NCBI RefSeq assembly: GCF_001422045.1
Contig: NZ_LMLW01000012.1
Coordinates: forward strand, 1-64,000
Reading direction: 5' to 3'
Origin: Sphingomonas sp. Leaf242
Lineage (GTDB): Bacteria > Pseudomonadota > Alphaproteobacteria > Sphingomonadales > Sphingomonadaceae
DNA: 64,000 bases
The position numbers were made by a program, and so were the translations under genes. This document shows, in pieces, positions 52,193-61,253 of this stretch (its first letter is position 1; each line of letters starts with the position of its first letter). The notes under the pieces were generated by a model. That model ran no database searches. It worked only from the letters and a program-made list of their open reading frames with translations, and was not told where the DNA came from.

Positions 52193-54735
52193 CCACCGAG
52201 AGCACCCAATATATCGCGCCCGACCAGAACGATCCCGCGGTCCGCAAGGGCCAAGAGGATCGGCTGCGCGAAGTGTGGAAGCCGCCCTCGGGCTGGTTCT
52301 TCCGCTGGACCGACGTCAACAACAACCGGATCGGCGTGTGGTACACGCTGACCGCGTTCGGCTTCATGCTGTTCGCGGGCGTGCTGGCGCTGATCATGCG
52401 CACGCAACTCGCGGTACCGAACAACGACCTCGTCACGGCGAACACGTTCAACCAGCTGTTCACGCTGCACGGTTCGATGATGATGTTCCTGTTCGCGGTG
52501 CCGATGTTCGAGGCGGTGTCGATCATCCTGTTGCCGCAGCTGCTCGGCGCGCGCGACCTGCCGTTTCCGCGGCTGTCGGGATTCGGATATTGGAGCTTCC
52601 TGATCGGCGGCGTGTTCGTGTCGGGCTCGATCTTCTTCGACGCGGCGCCCGATGGCGGCTGGTTCATGTACCCGCCGCTGACGACGCGGACCGATTTGAG
52701 CGGACTCGGCGCCGACATATGGATGCTGGGGCTGAGCTTCATTGAGGTGTCGTCGGTGGCGGCGGCGGTAGAGCTGATCGTCGGCGTGCTGAAATGCCGC
52801 CCGCCCGGCATGCGGCTTAACCTCATGCCGCTCTATGCCTGGTACATCCTGGTCGTCGCGGTGATGATCCTGTTCGCGTTCCCGCCGCTGATCGCGGGCG
52901 ACGTGCTGTTTGAGATGGAGCGGCTGCTGAACTGGCCGTTCTTCAACGCGGAGAAGGGCGGCGATCCGCTCCTCTGGCAGCACCTGTTCTGGATCTTCGG
53001 CCACCCGGAAGTCTACATCGTCTTCCTGCCGTCGATCGCGCTGTTCGCGATGCTGATCCCGACGTTCGCGCAACGCCATCTGCTCGGCTATCCGTGGATC
53101 GTGCTGGCCGCGGTCGGGACGGCGTTCCTGAGCTTCGGGCTGTGGGTCCACCACATGTTCACGACCGGGCTCCCAAAGATCAGCCTCGCCTTCTTCGCGG
53201 CGGCGTCGGAAGCGGTGGCGATTCCGACCGGCGTCCAGATCTTCGTGTTCATCGCGACGCTCTGGGCGGGCAACGTCAAGAAATCGACGCCGCTTCTGTA
53301 CGCGAGCGGGAGCCTCGCGGTGTTCGTGATCGGCGGGCTGACCGGCGTGATGGTCGCGGTCGCGCCGTTCGACTGGCAGGCGCACGACACCTATTTCATC
53401 GTCGCGCATCTCCACTACGTGCTGATCGGTGGCACGCTGCTGCCGCTGTTCGCGGGGCTCTATTATTACTGGCCGTTGGTGACGGGCAAGAAGCTGAGTG
53501 ACAAGCTCGGGCGGATCGCGTTCTGGATCATGTTCGTGGGCATGAACCTGACGTTCTTCCCGATGCACCTGTCGGGCCTGCTCGGGATGCCGCGGCGCGT
53601 GTTCACCTATCCGGAGGAACTCGGCATCGGCGGACTCAACCTCGCCTCGACCGCAGGGTCGTACATGTTTGCGCTTGGCGTGCTGATCGTCTGCATCGAC
53701 CTCGCTTTGTCGCCGCGTCGCCCGAAGGCGCCGCGCAACCCGTGGAACGCCGGCACGCTCGAATGGCTCGCGCTGCCCGACGACGAGGATTGGGGTATCC
53801 GCTCGGTGCCGCTGATCGAGAGCCGCTATCCGATCTGGGACCAGAAGAACTTCGTCCAGAAGGTCGACGAGGGGCGCTTCTTCCTGCCCGACGCGGAGGA
53901 GATGCGGCGCGAGTCGATCATCACGACCGTGCTCGACGCGCGTCCGGTGCAGGTGATCCGCCTCGGTACGCCGAGCGTGAAGCCGATGATGACCGCGGTC
54001 GCGCTCGCGGGCGTATTCATCCTGACGACCTACCACCTCTACATCTGGTCGGCGGTCAGCGGCGTGGCGACGCTCGCCTGCGTGCTGTGGTGGCTGTGGA
54101 CCGGCACCGCCGAGATCCCCGAAAAGCCGACCAAGCATATCGGCCACGGGATCGAAGTGCCGCTCTATACGTCGGGGCCATCGGCGCCGGGCTGGTGGGC
54201 GATGTTCATCACGATGATGGCGGACGCCACCGCGTTCTCCGGCCTCGTGTTCGGCTATTTCTTCTTCTGGACGATCCACAACGACTTCCCGCCGAGCGGA
54301 GGCGGGCTGAACGGACCGGGCGTGTTCTGGCCGATGGTCGCGCTGGCGCTGACGCTGACCGGCTGGGCCGCGACCGTCGGTGCGCGCGAGGTGCATCGTC
54401 GCGGCAACGTCGGTGCCGGCCGTGCGCTACTGGTGGTCGGGATCGTCGCGACGCTGGCGAGCCTCTTCGCCGGGCTTGCCGGGCCGTGGTATTCGGGGCT
54501 CGATCCCGAACTCCACGTCTATCCCGCGATCGTCTGGACGCTGGCGATCTGGACCGCGGTCCACGCCGCGATCGGGGTGATCATGCAGGCCTACACGCTC
54601 GCGCGCAGCCTCGCAGGCAAGATTACGCCGGTCTATGACGCCGACCTGCGCAACATCACCGTGTACCATCACTTCCTCGCGCTGACGGGCATCGTGACGT
54701 TCTGCACGATCGGCCTGTTCCCGGGTGTCGCATGA
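52189..54735 (+). CDS. Cytochrome c oxidase subunit I fused to subunit III
   Basis: This 848-residue inner-membrane protein has subunit I (about residues 40-600) with haem a ligands His94 and His409, haem a3 ligand His407, CuB ligands His272, His321 and His322, and the active-site Tyr276 in GHPEVYI. It continues without a stop into a subunit III domain (about 660-848, PGWWAMFITMMADATAFSGLVFGYFFFW). Against a canonical A-type oxidase, the K-channel Lys is Gln349 (PTGVQIF), and Asn residues of the D-channel entrance are replaced (PRLSGFGYW), while Asp123 and Glu274 remain. Reduction of O2 with proton transfer is expected; pumping is uncertain. Confidence 0.93.
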   Translation: MTTESTQYIAPDQNDPAVRKGQEDRLREVWKPPSGWFFRWTDVNNNRIGVWYTLTAFGFMLFAGVLALIMRTQLAVPNNDLVTANTFNQLFTLHGSMMMFLFAVPMFEAVSIILLPQLLGARDLPFPRLSGFGYWSFLIGGVFVSGSIFFDAAPDGGWFMYPPLTTRTDLSGLGADIWMLGLSFIEVSSVAAAVELIVGVLKCRPPGMRLNLMPLYAWYILVVAVMILFAFPPLIAGDVLFEMERLLNWPFFNAEKGGDPLLWQHLFWIFGHPEVYIVFLPSIALFAMLIPTFAQRHLLGYPWIVLAAVGTAFLSFGLWVHHMFTTGLPKISLAFFAAASEAVAIPTGVQIFVFIATLWAGNVKKSTPLLYASGSLAVFVIGGLTGVMVAVAPFDWQAHDTYFIVAHLHYVLIGGTLLPLFAGLYYYWPLVTGKKLSDKLGRIAFWIMFVGMNLTFFPMHLSGLLGMPRRVFTYPEELGIGGLNLASTAGSYMFALGVLIVCIDLALSPRRPKAPRNPWNAGTLEWLALPDDEDWGIRSVPLIESRYPIWDQKNFVQKVDEGRFFLPDAEEMRRESIITTVLDARPVQVIRLGTPSVKPMMTAVALAGVFILTTYHLYIWSAVSGVATLACVLWWLWTGTAEIPEKPTKHIGHGIEVPLYTSGPSAPGWWAMFITMMADATAFSGLVFGYFFFWTIHNDFPPSGGGLNGPGVFWPMVALALTLTGWAATVGAREVHRRGNVGAGRALLVVGIVATLASLFAGLAGPWYSGLDPELHVYPAIVWTLAIWTAVHAAIGVIMQAYTLARSLAGKITPVYDADLRNITVYHHFLALTGIVTFCTIGLFPGVA

Positions 54736-55115
54736 AGAAACATTGGGTCCGCGACCTGAAGGTGACGCTGTGGACGCTGATCGTCCCGCCGACGATCTGG
54801 GCCGTGCATTTCCTGTTCTGTTACCTGTGGGTGGCAGTGACCTGCGCGAAATCCTCGACCCCGGGGACGGCGTTGACCGGCTTCCCGCTGGCGACGCTGA
54901 TCGCGACGATCGTCGCGCTGCTGGGGATCGTCGCGGCGGGCTATATCGCGCGCGTCCAGTCGGAGACACCGGGCGATCCGGCACCGCACGAACAGGGCAC
55001 CGCGATCGACCGCCTCCGCTTCCTCGCGCTGTCGACGCGGTTGCTGGCAGGGTTGAGCTTCGTCGCGGTGATCTTCACGGCCTTGCCCGTCATCATGTTC
55101 GGCGATTGCCGATGA
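54732..55115 (+). CDS. Oxidase-cluster membrane protein, unknown
   Basis: This 127-residue protein has three hydrophobic helices (about residues 13-36, 50-72 and 102-121) with two Cys residues. It lies in the place where small accessory subunits are often found, coupled by ATGA overlaps to the subunit I/III gene before it and the assembly gene after it. I cannot match it to subunit IV. It probably belongs to the oxidase or its assembly. Confidence 0.65.
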   Translation: MKKHWVRDLKVTLWTLIVPPTIWAVHFLFCYLWVAVTCAKSSTPGTALTGFPLATLIATIVALLGIVAAGYIARVQSETPGDPAPHEQGTAIDRLRFLALSTRLLAGLSFVAVIFTALPVIMFGDCR

Positions 55116-55732
55116 GACGCGCGAGCCTCGCACTGGGCGCCGTGCTAGTCCCGCTCGGCTGGGCCTTCGCCGCAGCACCGCTAGGGATGGTCGGCCACAT
55201 GGCGGGTCACATGATAGCGGTCGCCGTCGCCGCGCCGTTCCTCGCCTACGGGGTCGCCGGGAGCCGCTTCGACCCAGCCGAACGCTGGCCCGCAGTCGTC
55301 ACCCCGCTCGCAATGTCGCTCGTCGAACTCGTTATCGTCTGGCTCTGGCACCTCCCCGCGCTGAGGCTCCGCGTCGACATGCAGCCGCTCGCGCTGCTCA
55401 TCGAACAAGCGAGCTTCCTCATCGCCGGCGTCCTTCTCTGGAGCGCGGTGCTTGGCACACGCATCGGCGGCGCAACCGACCGCCGCGCCTCGGGCGTTGC
55501 GGCGTTACTACTCACCTCGATGCACATGACATTGCTCGGCGCGCTGATCGGCCTCGCGCCGCGCCCCCTTTACACAATGATGGCGATGCACCCGGCAGCA
55601 CACGGCTTCGACGCACTCGAAGACCAGCAAATCGGCGGCGTCGTCATGCTGATGGTCGGCGCGGCGAGCTATTTCATCGGCGGGCTCGCGATGCTCGGCG
55701 GACTGTTGAAGACACGGAGCGCGACCGCATGA
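55112..55732 (+). CDS. ctaG: Cytochrome c oxidase assembly factor CtaG (caa3 type)
   Basis: This 206-residue membrane protein has about six helices and the caa3_CtaG/DUF1404-like features: conserved His residues in GHMAGHM near residue 28, WLWHLP near 78 and SMHMTLLGALI near 135. The caa3-type CtaG acts in copper assembly of the oxidase in Gram-positive and some proteobacterial systems. It overlaps both neighbours by ATGA, so it is made with the oxidase. Confidence 0.85.
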   Translation: MRRASLALGAVLVPLGWAFAAAPLGMVGHMAGHMIAVAVAAPFLAYGVAGSRFDPAERWPAVVTPLAMSLVELVIVWLWHLPALRLRVDMQPLALLIEQASFLIAGVLLWSAVLGTRIGGATDRRASGVAALLLTSMHMTLLGALIGLAPRPLYTMMAMHPAAHGFDALEDQQIGGVVMLMVGAASYFIGGLAMLGGLLKTRSATA

Positions 55733-56757
55733 CGATCCGGATTACCTGGGCGCGCGCCGCCGCCGCCATTGTCGGACTGGCATTGGCCGGGCTGTTGTTT
55801 GCCTGGTCCGGCGTGTTCAACATCGCCGCATCGTCGGGCCATTGGAAGATCACCGACTGGTTCCTCCACTGGACGATGCGCAACTCGGTCCGCACCTACG
55901 CTGCCTTCACAGCGCCCGACGATCCCAAGGCGAACGAGGGGCTCATCAGCGCCGCCGGCCTGTTCAAGGCTAGCTGTGCCTCGTGCCACGGCGCGCCTGG
56001 CGTCCGCCCGCTCCCCGTCATGCAGGCCGCGACGCCGCCCGCCCCGAACCTGTCGATCAACGCACGCGAGTGGACCGACAAGCAGATCTTCTGGATCCTC
56101 AAGCACGGCGTCAAATACACCGGCATGCCCGGCTGGGCCGCCAAGGACCGCGACGACGAAGTCCGCCGCATGGTCGCCTTCGTCCGCCTGCTGCCGGAGA
56201 TGTCGCCCGCGACCTATCGCTCGCTGACCGAAGTGCCGGGCGTCACCGATGCCAAGATCGCCACCTGCGCAGGCTGTCACGGTGCCGACGGCCGGGGGCT
56301 CGGCCAGCCCGACATGCCCGTGCTCGGCGGCCAGAGTCCCGCGTATCTCCGCGCGGCGCTGGAGGCCTATGCGACTGGAAAGCGGCAGAGCGCGGTGATG
56401 GCGAACGCCGCTGCGACGCTGACGCCGGAAGAAATGAGCCGGCTGGCCAACCACTTCGCCGCCATGCCGGGTATCGGCGGCGTCACACCGTTGGGATCTA
56501 CCGCGGCTCACAGGATCGATCGCGAGGGTTTGCCGAAGGTCCAGCTTCCCGCCTGCGCGAGCTGCCACGCTCCCGGCAAGCCCTACCCCGTACTCGCCGG
56601 CCAGCGCGCTAGCTACATCGCGCAACGCCTCCGCAACTGGCGCGGCGACGAGACGGTGGTGGATGCGCGGAAGTCGCAATCGACGATGCCGGTCATCGCC
56701 CGCCGCATTCCCGAGGACATGATCGACCCGCTCGCGCGGTATTTTGCGGGTCGCTGA
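55729..56757 (+). CDS. Triheme cytochrome c
   Basis: This 342-residue membrane-anchored periplasmic protein has one N-terminal span (about residues 11-30), then three c-type haem motifs: CASCH at 83-87, CAGCH at 180-184 and CASCH at 276-280. Each sits in its own domain of about 90 residues, and the second and third resemble the cytochrome c4 style. It closes the oxidase operon (ATGA coupling to ctaG) and would shuttle electrons to the caa3-like subunit II. A dehydrogenase-linked role is an alternative. Confidence 0.9.
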   Translation: MTIRITWARAAAAIVGLALAGLLFAWSGVFNIAASSGHWKITDWFLHWTMRNSVRTYAAFTAPDDPKANEGLISAAGLFKASCASCHGAPGVRPLPVMQAATPPAPNLSINAREWTDKQIFWILKHGVKYTGMPGWAAKDRDDEVRRMVAFVRLLPEMSPATYRSLTEVPGVTDAKIATCAGCHGADGRGLGQPDMPVLGGQSPAYLRAALEAYATGKRQSAVMANAAATLTPEEMSRLANHFAAMPGIGGVTPLGSTAAHRIDREGLPKVQLPACASCHAPGKPYPVLAGQRASYIAQRLRNWRGDETVVDARKSQSTMPVIARRIPEDMIDPLARYFAGR

Positions 56758-56765
56758 ATTACCGC

Positions 56766-56786
56766 AGAGGCGATTCCGTCGCCTCT
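56766..56786 (+). terminator. Hairpin after oxidase operon
   Basis: An 8-bp perfect stem (agaggcga with tcgcctct) around a 5-nt loop begins nine bases after the cytochrome stop. The following T-run is weak (ttgcac, then gcttttg). Confidence 0.5.
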
Positions 56787-57399
56787 TGCACGCAAGGCTT
56801 TTGCCTCGTGCCCACGGGTGCCCGCGATCATAGTTTCAGCGCTCGATCCTTAGCGGCAGTCTCAATGCGGCCCCACTTCCAGACATTCGGGGCGGCAGCA
56901 CCCTTCCCACCTCTGGACGTTCATTCAGCCTTAGCATGAATAGCTCTTGCCCTCCCGTTTGGGAGGCAACGGTGTACTATGCCTGATCCGAGATAGGCTG
57001 TGAGCTTTGTGGTACCCGGGCAGACGTTGGTGGTGCGCACCGACGTCTCGCCCATATCTCTTCTGGCGGCGGTGCCCCCCTTATCGTCGCCGGCTGATCT
57101 ACTACTTCCGCGCACCGAGACCCACTCGCAGACACTTAAACCGCCCTTCCCTGCATCCCACCTTCGGCAACTCGTTCATCCAGTTGGGCGGCAGCGCGCG
57201 GCAGCCGATCAGCTGCATGGACGGCCTGAAAGGCGAGGATAGCAATCGGCCAGCTTCGACCGGATCAACACCGAACTGCTGAACGTCATCGAGACCTGAT
57301 CCGCGCCGCCGATGGCGAACGGCATCGACACGTCGGAACCGAGCGAGCATCGTCCCGAGCATCATGCAGATCGACAGCAAAGACCGGACAATGCCTGCC
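56787..57399. other. Non-coding or decayed stretch
   Basis: Several short frames on both strands break up quickly, and no gene can be supported. A plus-strand fragment reading SFDRINTELLNVIET then stop (about 57255-57300) looks like the end of a lost gene of unknown family. Base composition is less GC-rich than the oxidase operon. Confidence 0.4.
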
Positions 57400-57963
57400 A
57401 TGACTCGCGCCGAGCTATCCCGCTGCCGATGAGCGCAGAGCGACCCGTTGCTTGCGGCGTATCACGACGCCGAATGGGGCGTGCCCGAACGCGACCCGCG
57501 CGCGCTGTGGGAAAAGCTGATGCTCGACGGATTTCAGGCCGGGCTGGCCTGGATCACGATCCTGCGCAAACGCGACGCATTCCGGGCTGCTTTCGCAGAC
57601 TTCGATCCGGACATCGTCGCGCGGTTCGGCGAGCCGGACATCGCGACGATGCTCGGCAACGCCGGTATCGTCCGCTCCCGCGCCAAGATCGCGGCGACGA
57701 TCGGCAATGCCCGCGCCTATCTCGCGATGCGCGACACCGGCGAGGATTTCGGTGGCTTCGTCTGGAGTTTCGTCGATGGTACGCCGGTGATCGGCGACGG
57801 TGCCAAGGCGCTGACCCGCTCGCCTGCCTCCGAAGCCCTATCCGCGGCGCTCAAGCAGCGCGGGTTCAAGTTCGTCGGCCCCGTCATCGTCTACGCCTCG
57901 ATGCAGCCCTGCGGTCTCGTGAACGACCACGAGACATGCTGTTTCCGTCGAGCCGGATCATGA
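57400..57963 (+). pseudogene. tag: DNA-3-methyladenine glycosylase I with in-frame stop
   Basis: Tag removes 3-methyladenine from alkylated DNA. The full reading frame from the ATG at 57400 begins MTRAELSRCR, then TGA at 57430-57432 where the family has Trp (the CGW motif), and continues AQSDPLLAAYHDAEWGVPERDP to a normal end. The Zn site residues are all present: the early Cys, the His of AYHDAEWG, and NDHETCCF at the end. A TTG at 57448 could start a short form of 171 residues, but it would lack the first zinc Cys. A single TGG-to-TGA change explains it, so it is probably inactive. Confidence 0.85.
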
Positions 57964-58090
57964 ATGCACCACTGCCGGGATCTGGCGACCACTCTCATTC
58001 AGGGACCCTACGGACCATAGCTGTTCGCTATCCCGGCAGGGCGATCGCCGCGACGATGGTGGCATCCAGAACCACCGTTTAGGCGACAGC

Positions 58091-58465
58091 GCGATGATGC
58101 CGCTGACGCTGTTCGCGTCACGCCGCTCGTCTGGCCGACCTTGCTGACGCTGCTGCTGTACGGCGCGCTGGGCGGATTGCTGGTGTTGCTGCCGTATCGG
58201 TTGATCGTCGGCGGCGGATACACACCGACCCAGGCGGGTTTCGCGTTGCTCCCCTTCTCGATCGTGATCGGCACCGCATCGGGGTTCAACAGCGCTATCC
58301 CACGAACCCGCGGCTTGATCGCAACGGTGCTGGCGCGTGCCGTTGTCGCCGCATCGGTAGTACAGTTGACTAGTGCGTTCCATACCGCAGCCCTGCTGAC
58401 AGAACGTTCGCGGTAACGGCAGGCATCATTGCATTTGCGACACTCGGTCAAGAGCATGGCAGGCG
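58091..58465 (+). pseudogene. Degraded MFS (DHA2-like) transporter remnant
   Basis: Fragments of an EmrB/DHA2-type drug transporter can be read in different frames. They are MPLTLFASR near 58097; then LLTLLLYGALGGLLVLLPYRLIVGG and YTPTQAGFALLPFSIVIGTASG from 58141; then SAFHTAALL; and then FAVTAGIIAFATLG after a shift near 58405. Intact family members have about 14 spans and over 450 residues. Deletions and at least two frameshifts have destroyed it. It follows the broken tag gene in the same stretch. Confidence 0.6.
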
Positions 58466-58650
58466 ATAGCCTTACGTTTGGACCTAGAAGCGGATATTCA
58501 CGTCACTATCCCCGCTGCCCAACTTCGGACGCTGGTTCACCTTTGCGATACGACCAACTTTGACGCCCGGCTATCCACTCTAGAATGTCTTGACGGGAAG
58601 CAAAGCGGACTGGCCGGTTTTCGCGGAGTTCCCGCAGAAATAACCGCCGC

Positions 58651-59133
58651 CTATCTGCGTTCGGTCCCACGCGGAAAGTGCGGTCCTTCGACGACCCGCG
58701 CCTGCATGTCCGCCCAGAGCGCCGACTTGCCTTGCTCAATCATTCTGCAGGCCTTGGACAGCCCGGCATCGGTCATGCCGTGTGTCGCTGTAATCACGTT
58801 GCGAGCCGCGGGCTGATCGAAGCGGAAGCTATGGTCACGGGAGGCAAGCGCAATAGAAATTGCCCTATCGTAACCTTCTTTGGTCAGCGGTATGCGGTTC
58901 TCTAGCATGATTGCATGGATCAACTCGTCGCTGAGCACGCAGCGGATAGAACCGGAGCCGCCTTGTGTATCGAATAGCCGTATCCGGACGACTGGCGGTG
59001 ACGTTGAACCGGCTCCCGTTTCCATCGCCCAAGCGAACTGATCTTCTCGCTGCAAGCCCTTGGATCCGCACGATGTGATAACAAGGGCGCATGCGGCAAA
59101 GGTCCACCGCAACTGCGCTAACCTGATTCTCAT
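58651..59133 (-). CDS. Putative lipoprotein, unknown
   Basis: This 160-residue protein has a lipoprotein signal (lipobox ITSC, Cys22) and a mature part with VRIRLFDTQGGSGSIRCVLSDELIHAIMLENR and a late Cys. I do not recognise a family. The sequence has lower GC and less typical codon use than the neighbours, suggesting recent acquisition. The start at 59133 is the only one that yields the signal peptide. Confidence 0.6.
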   Translation of the reverse strand: MRIRLAQLRWTFAACALVITSCGSKGLQREDQFAWAMETGAGSTSPPVVRIRLFDTQGGSGSIRCVLSDELIHAIMLENRIPLTKEGYDRAISIALASRDHSFRFDQPAARNVITATHGMTDAGLSKACRMIEQGKSALWADMQARVVEGPHFPRGTERR

Positions 59134-59403
59134 CCTATAACGATGTCAGGCTTTGCGCACGAAAGCTACGCCAGTTCTCAATCCGCAAATTTGATGCGTC
59201 AGCGTCCGCAGTTGGGCCGCTGTGGGGAGGAAAACGGCCCGTCCGCTATTGGGAAGGCAGATGGCGTTAGCAGACGTCGCATGACGCTGCGGCCTTTCTT
59301 AAAAGGGATCAAACTTCGGGAAACGTAACGGGCACAGAATAGTCCCACGCGCACGGCCTCAAACCGCCGGGGCAGCGATAATCTTACGCGACGAAGTACA
59401 TCC

Positions 59404-59664
59404 TCAGCTGGACTGTCGCATTCCCCTCAGCGTCGCCTTACGGCGGAACAATAAGCCACCAACTATGAGGACAATCACGATACCTACCGGCATCTTTACC
59501 AACCAGAACCTGTCATCGCTGCCAAGATCCCAAGGCCAAGCATGACAGCTTGAGGCACCTGGCGAATATCCACATGCCAAATTTGACAGGTAAACGTAGA
59601 ACAGGATCGCACAGCCGCTGACAAAGGCCGACAAGGCAAAAAGGAGATTGGACAGGAGTCGCAT
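59404..59664 (-). CDS. Small two-span membrane protein, unknown
   Basis: The 86-residue product has two transmembrane helices (about residues 5-28 and 56-74) connected by a loop with two Cys (ACGYSPGASSC), and a basic C-terminus. No family is recognised. It sits just downstream of the MFS gene on the same strand, with lower GC than its neighbour. Coding potential is plausible but not strong. Confidence 0.5.
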   Translation of the reverse strand: MRLLSNLLFALSAFVSGCAILFYVYLSNLACGYSPGASSCHAWPWDLGSDDRFWLVKMPVGIVIVLIVGGLLFRRKATLRGMRQSS

Positions 59665-59690
59665 GTCGATGGTCTGCTACAGCGTGACCA

Positions 59691-60851
59691 CTACGGCAAG
59701 GGCGTGCTGTCTTGATGGGGCTGCAGGGCAGTTACCCGCGCCACCGCAAGCAACAGCAACGCTGCCCATGGCAATGCGCCCGCGCCAAACCCGTCTAGCA
59801 AATACCCGCCGACAACCGCACCGCCGGCGATCGCTAGGTTCCAGGCGGTGACGATCATGGCTTGCGCGATATCCGCCGACGCGCCCGCTGCGCGTGCGGA
59901 AGCGGTCTGCAACACGGTCGCTGCGCCACCGAAGCCCAGCCCCCAGGCTGCAGCCGCCACGTAGACGCCGATAGGTCCGACGGACGCCGCCAACAGCATC
60001 GCGGCGCTGGCGAACAGCACGATGCCGACGCCGGTCAGCAGGCGGAGATGGCGGTCGACCAGCATCCCCGTCAGCACGATGCTCACCAGCCCGGCCACAC
60101 CGAAGGCGAGCAACACGCGGTCGATCTGCGCAGGCATGCCGGCCCGTGCCAGCAGCGGTGCGATATATGTGTAAAGGATGTTGTGCGCGAGGACGAAGGC
60201 AAGCGTCAGAAGCAACACCGGACGCACGCCGGGTAGCACGAAGACACGCCCCAGCGAGGGGCGGTCCACCGCGTCCTCGCCCGGAAAATCCGGCAGTCGC
60301 AGCGCCATCCAGCCTGCCAGCATTACGGCAATCGCGCTCAGCAGCACGAACGCCGTACGCCACCCCGCCAGAGTGCCGAGCATCGTTCCGGCGGGGATTC
60401 CGATCGACAATGCCAGCGGCGTGCCGGCCATCGCCACCGCCATAGCGCGTCCGGCCATGCGATCGGGCGCCATGCGGAGGGCATACCCAGCCAGCAACGC
60501 CCACAGCAAACCCGCCGATACCCCGCCGACGAAGCGTGCGACGAGCGACACGACGAAGCTGCCCGTCATCGCCGTCAGCAGATTGGCGACGGCGAACCCG
60601 GCTATCGCACCGATCAGCAGCGGGCGTCGTCGCCATTGTCGAGTCGCGGCCGTCAGCGGTATCGCGGCGAGCAGCGACCCGAGCGCGAAAACGCTGACCC
60701 ACTGCCCGGCCAGCGCCTCGCTCACGCTGAAGCTGCGCCCGATCTGCGGCAGCAGACCGGCGGGAAGCGCCTCTGTCAGGATGGTGACGAACCCCGCGGC
60801 GGCCAAGGCAAGCAGCCCTGACAACGGCAGTCGATCGGATGCGGATGTCAT
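59691..60851 (-). CDS. MFS transporter, DHA1 family
   Basis: This 386-residue protein has 12 predicted spans and reads like the YdhP/AraJ-type proton-coupled exporters of the DHA1 family: GFVTILTEALPAGLLPQI in helix 1, FALGSLLAAIP in helix 2, GRAMAVAMAGTPLALSIGIPAGT around helix 5 (motif C-like), and a repeat half after a central loop near residue 195. Drug or sugar export is likely but not defined. It overlaps the upstream monooxygenase-like gene as ATGA, and both are divergent from lysR. Confidence 0.87.
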   Translation of the reverse strand: MTSASDRLPLSGLLALAAAGFVTILTEALPAGLLPQIGRSFSVSEALAGQWVSVFALGSLLAAIPLTAATRQWRRRPLLIGAIAGFAVANLLTAMTGSFVVSLVARFVGGVSAGLLWALLAGYALRMAPDRMAGRAMAVAMAGTPLALSIGIPAGTMLGTLAGWRTAFVLLSAIAVMLAGWMALRLPDFPGEDAVDRPSLGRVFVLPGVRPVLLLTLAFVLAHNILYTYIAPLLARAGMPAQIDRVLLAFGVAGLVSIVLTGMLVDRHLRLLTGVGIVLFASAAMLLAASVGPIGVYVAAAAWGLGFGGAATVLQTASARAAGASADIAQAMIVTAWNLAIAGGAVVGGYLLDGFGAGALPWAALLLLAVARVTALQPHQDSTPLP

Positions 60852-61186
60852 GCGGCGACCGGCGGCAGCACGAGGTCGCCGACGGTATAGGTATGAAATT
60901 CACTGCTCGAGACGGCGTTCAGCTGCTCGAACTTCTCGACGAAGACGGAGTCCGAGAAAAACAGCGCGACATCGCCGGGGTCGGAAATGGCTTCGACGTT
61001 CACGACGGTCAGGCCATCGGTGCTTTTGGCAAGGTTGCTCCAGAGAAGCCCAGGCTTCCGCTCGGCAACATCGTGGACGACGTCCTGGATGATACGGAAC
61101 GCCTCGTCCGGCTTGCCGCGATGGGTGTGGATGACATTGACGATGAACGTCGTCGGCGTGGGTGAATGTGTAAACGTGGCGGCCAT
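60848..61186 (-). CDS. Antibiotic biosynthesis monooxygenase-like (ABM) protein
   Basis: This 112-residue protein is a dimeric alpha-beta-barrel (ABM) domain: strand FIVNVIHTHRG, helix DEAFRIIQDVVHDVAERKPGLL, strand LTVVNVEAI and helix VFVEKFEQL. Such enzymes act on quinones, haem or polyketides, or as stress-linked quinone monooxygenases. It leads the two-gene ABM-MFS unit and is divergent from lysR with 109 bases between. A GAGC-type ribosome binding site precedes the ATG. Confidence 0.82.
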   Translation of the reverse strand: MAATFTHSPTPTTFIVNVIHTHRGKPDEAFRIIQDVVHDVAERKPGLLWSNLAKSTDGLTVVNVEAISDPGDVALFFSDSVFVEKFEQLNAVSSSEFHTYTVGDLVLPPVAA

Positions 61187-61253
61187 TTCGCGCTCCTGAT
61201 CGTGCCTGGAGAGCCGGAGTTAGGCCAGTCGGCGAGGGGGAAAAACGGGCCGC

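Noticed and set aside
52177-54396. 739-codon minus-strand frame antisense to oxidase subunit I
   Set aside because: It mirrors the third-position GC bias of the plus-strand gene, is very rich in Arg and His, and matches no family. The same applies to long antisense frames at 14743-15888 (icd), 16436-17968 (antiporter) and 18182-19999 (rutA/rutD).
57000-57282. 80- and 91-codon plus-strand frames
   Set aside because: They overlap each other in different frames, have no ribosome binding site and match nothing; probably decayed sequence.
58478-58816. Plus-strand frame overlapping the lipoprotein gene
   Set aside because: It is antisense to a frame with a signal peptide and lipobox on the minus strand, which is the better candidate.
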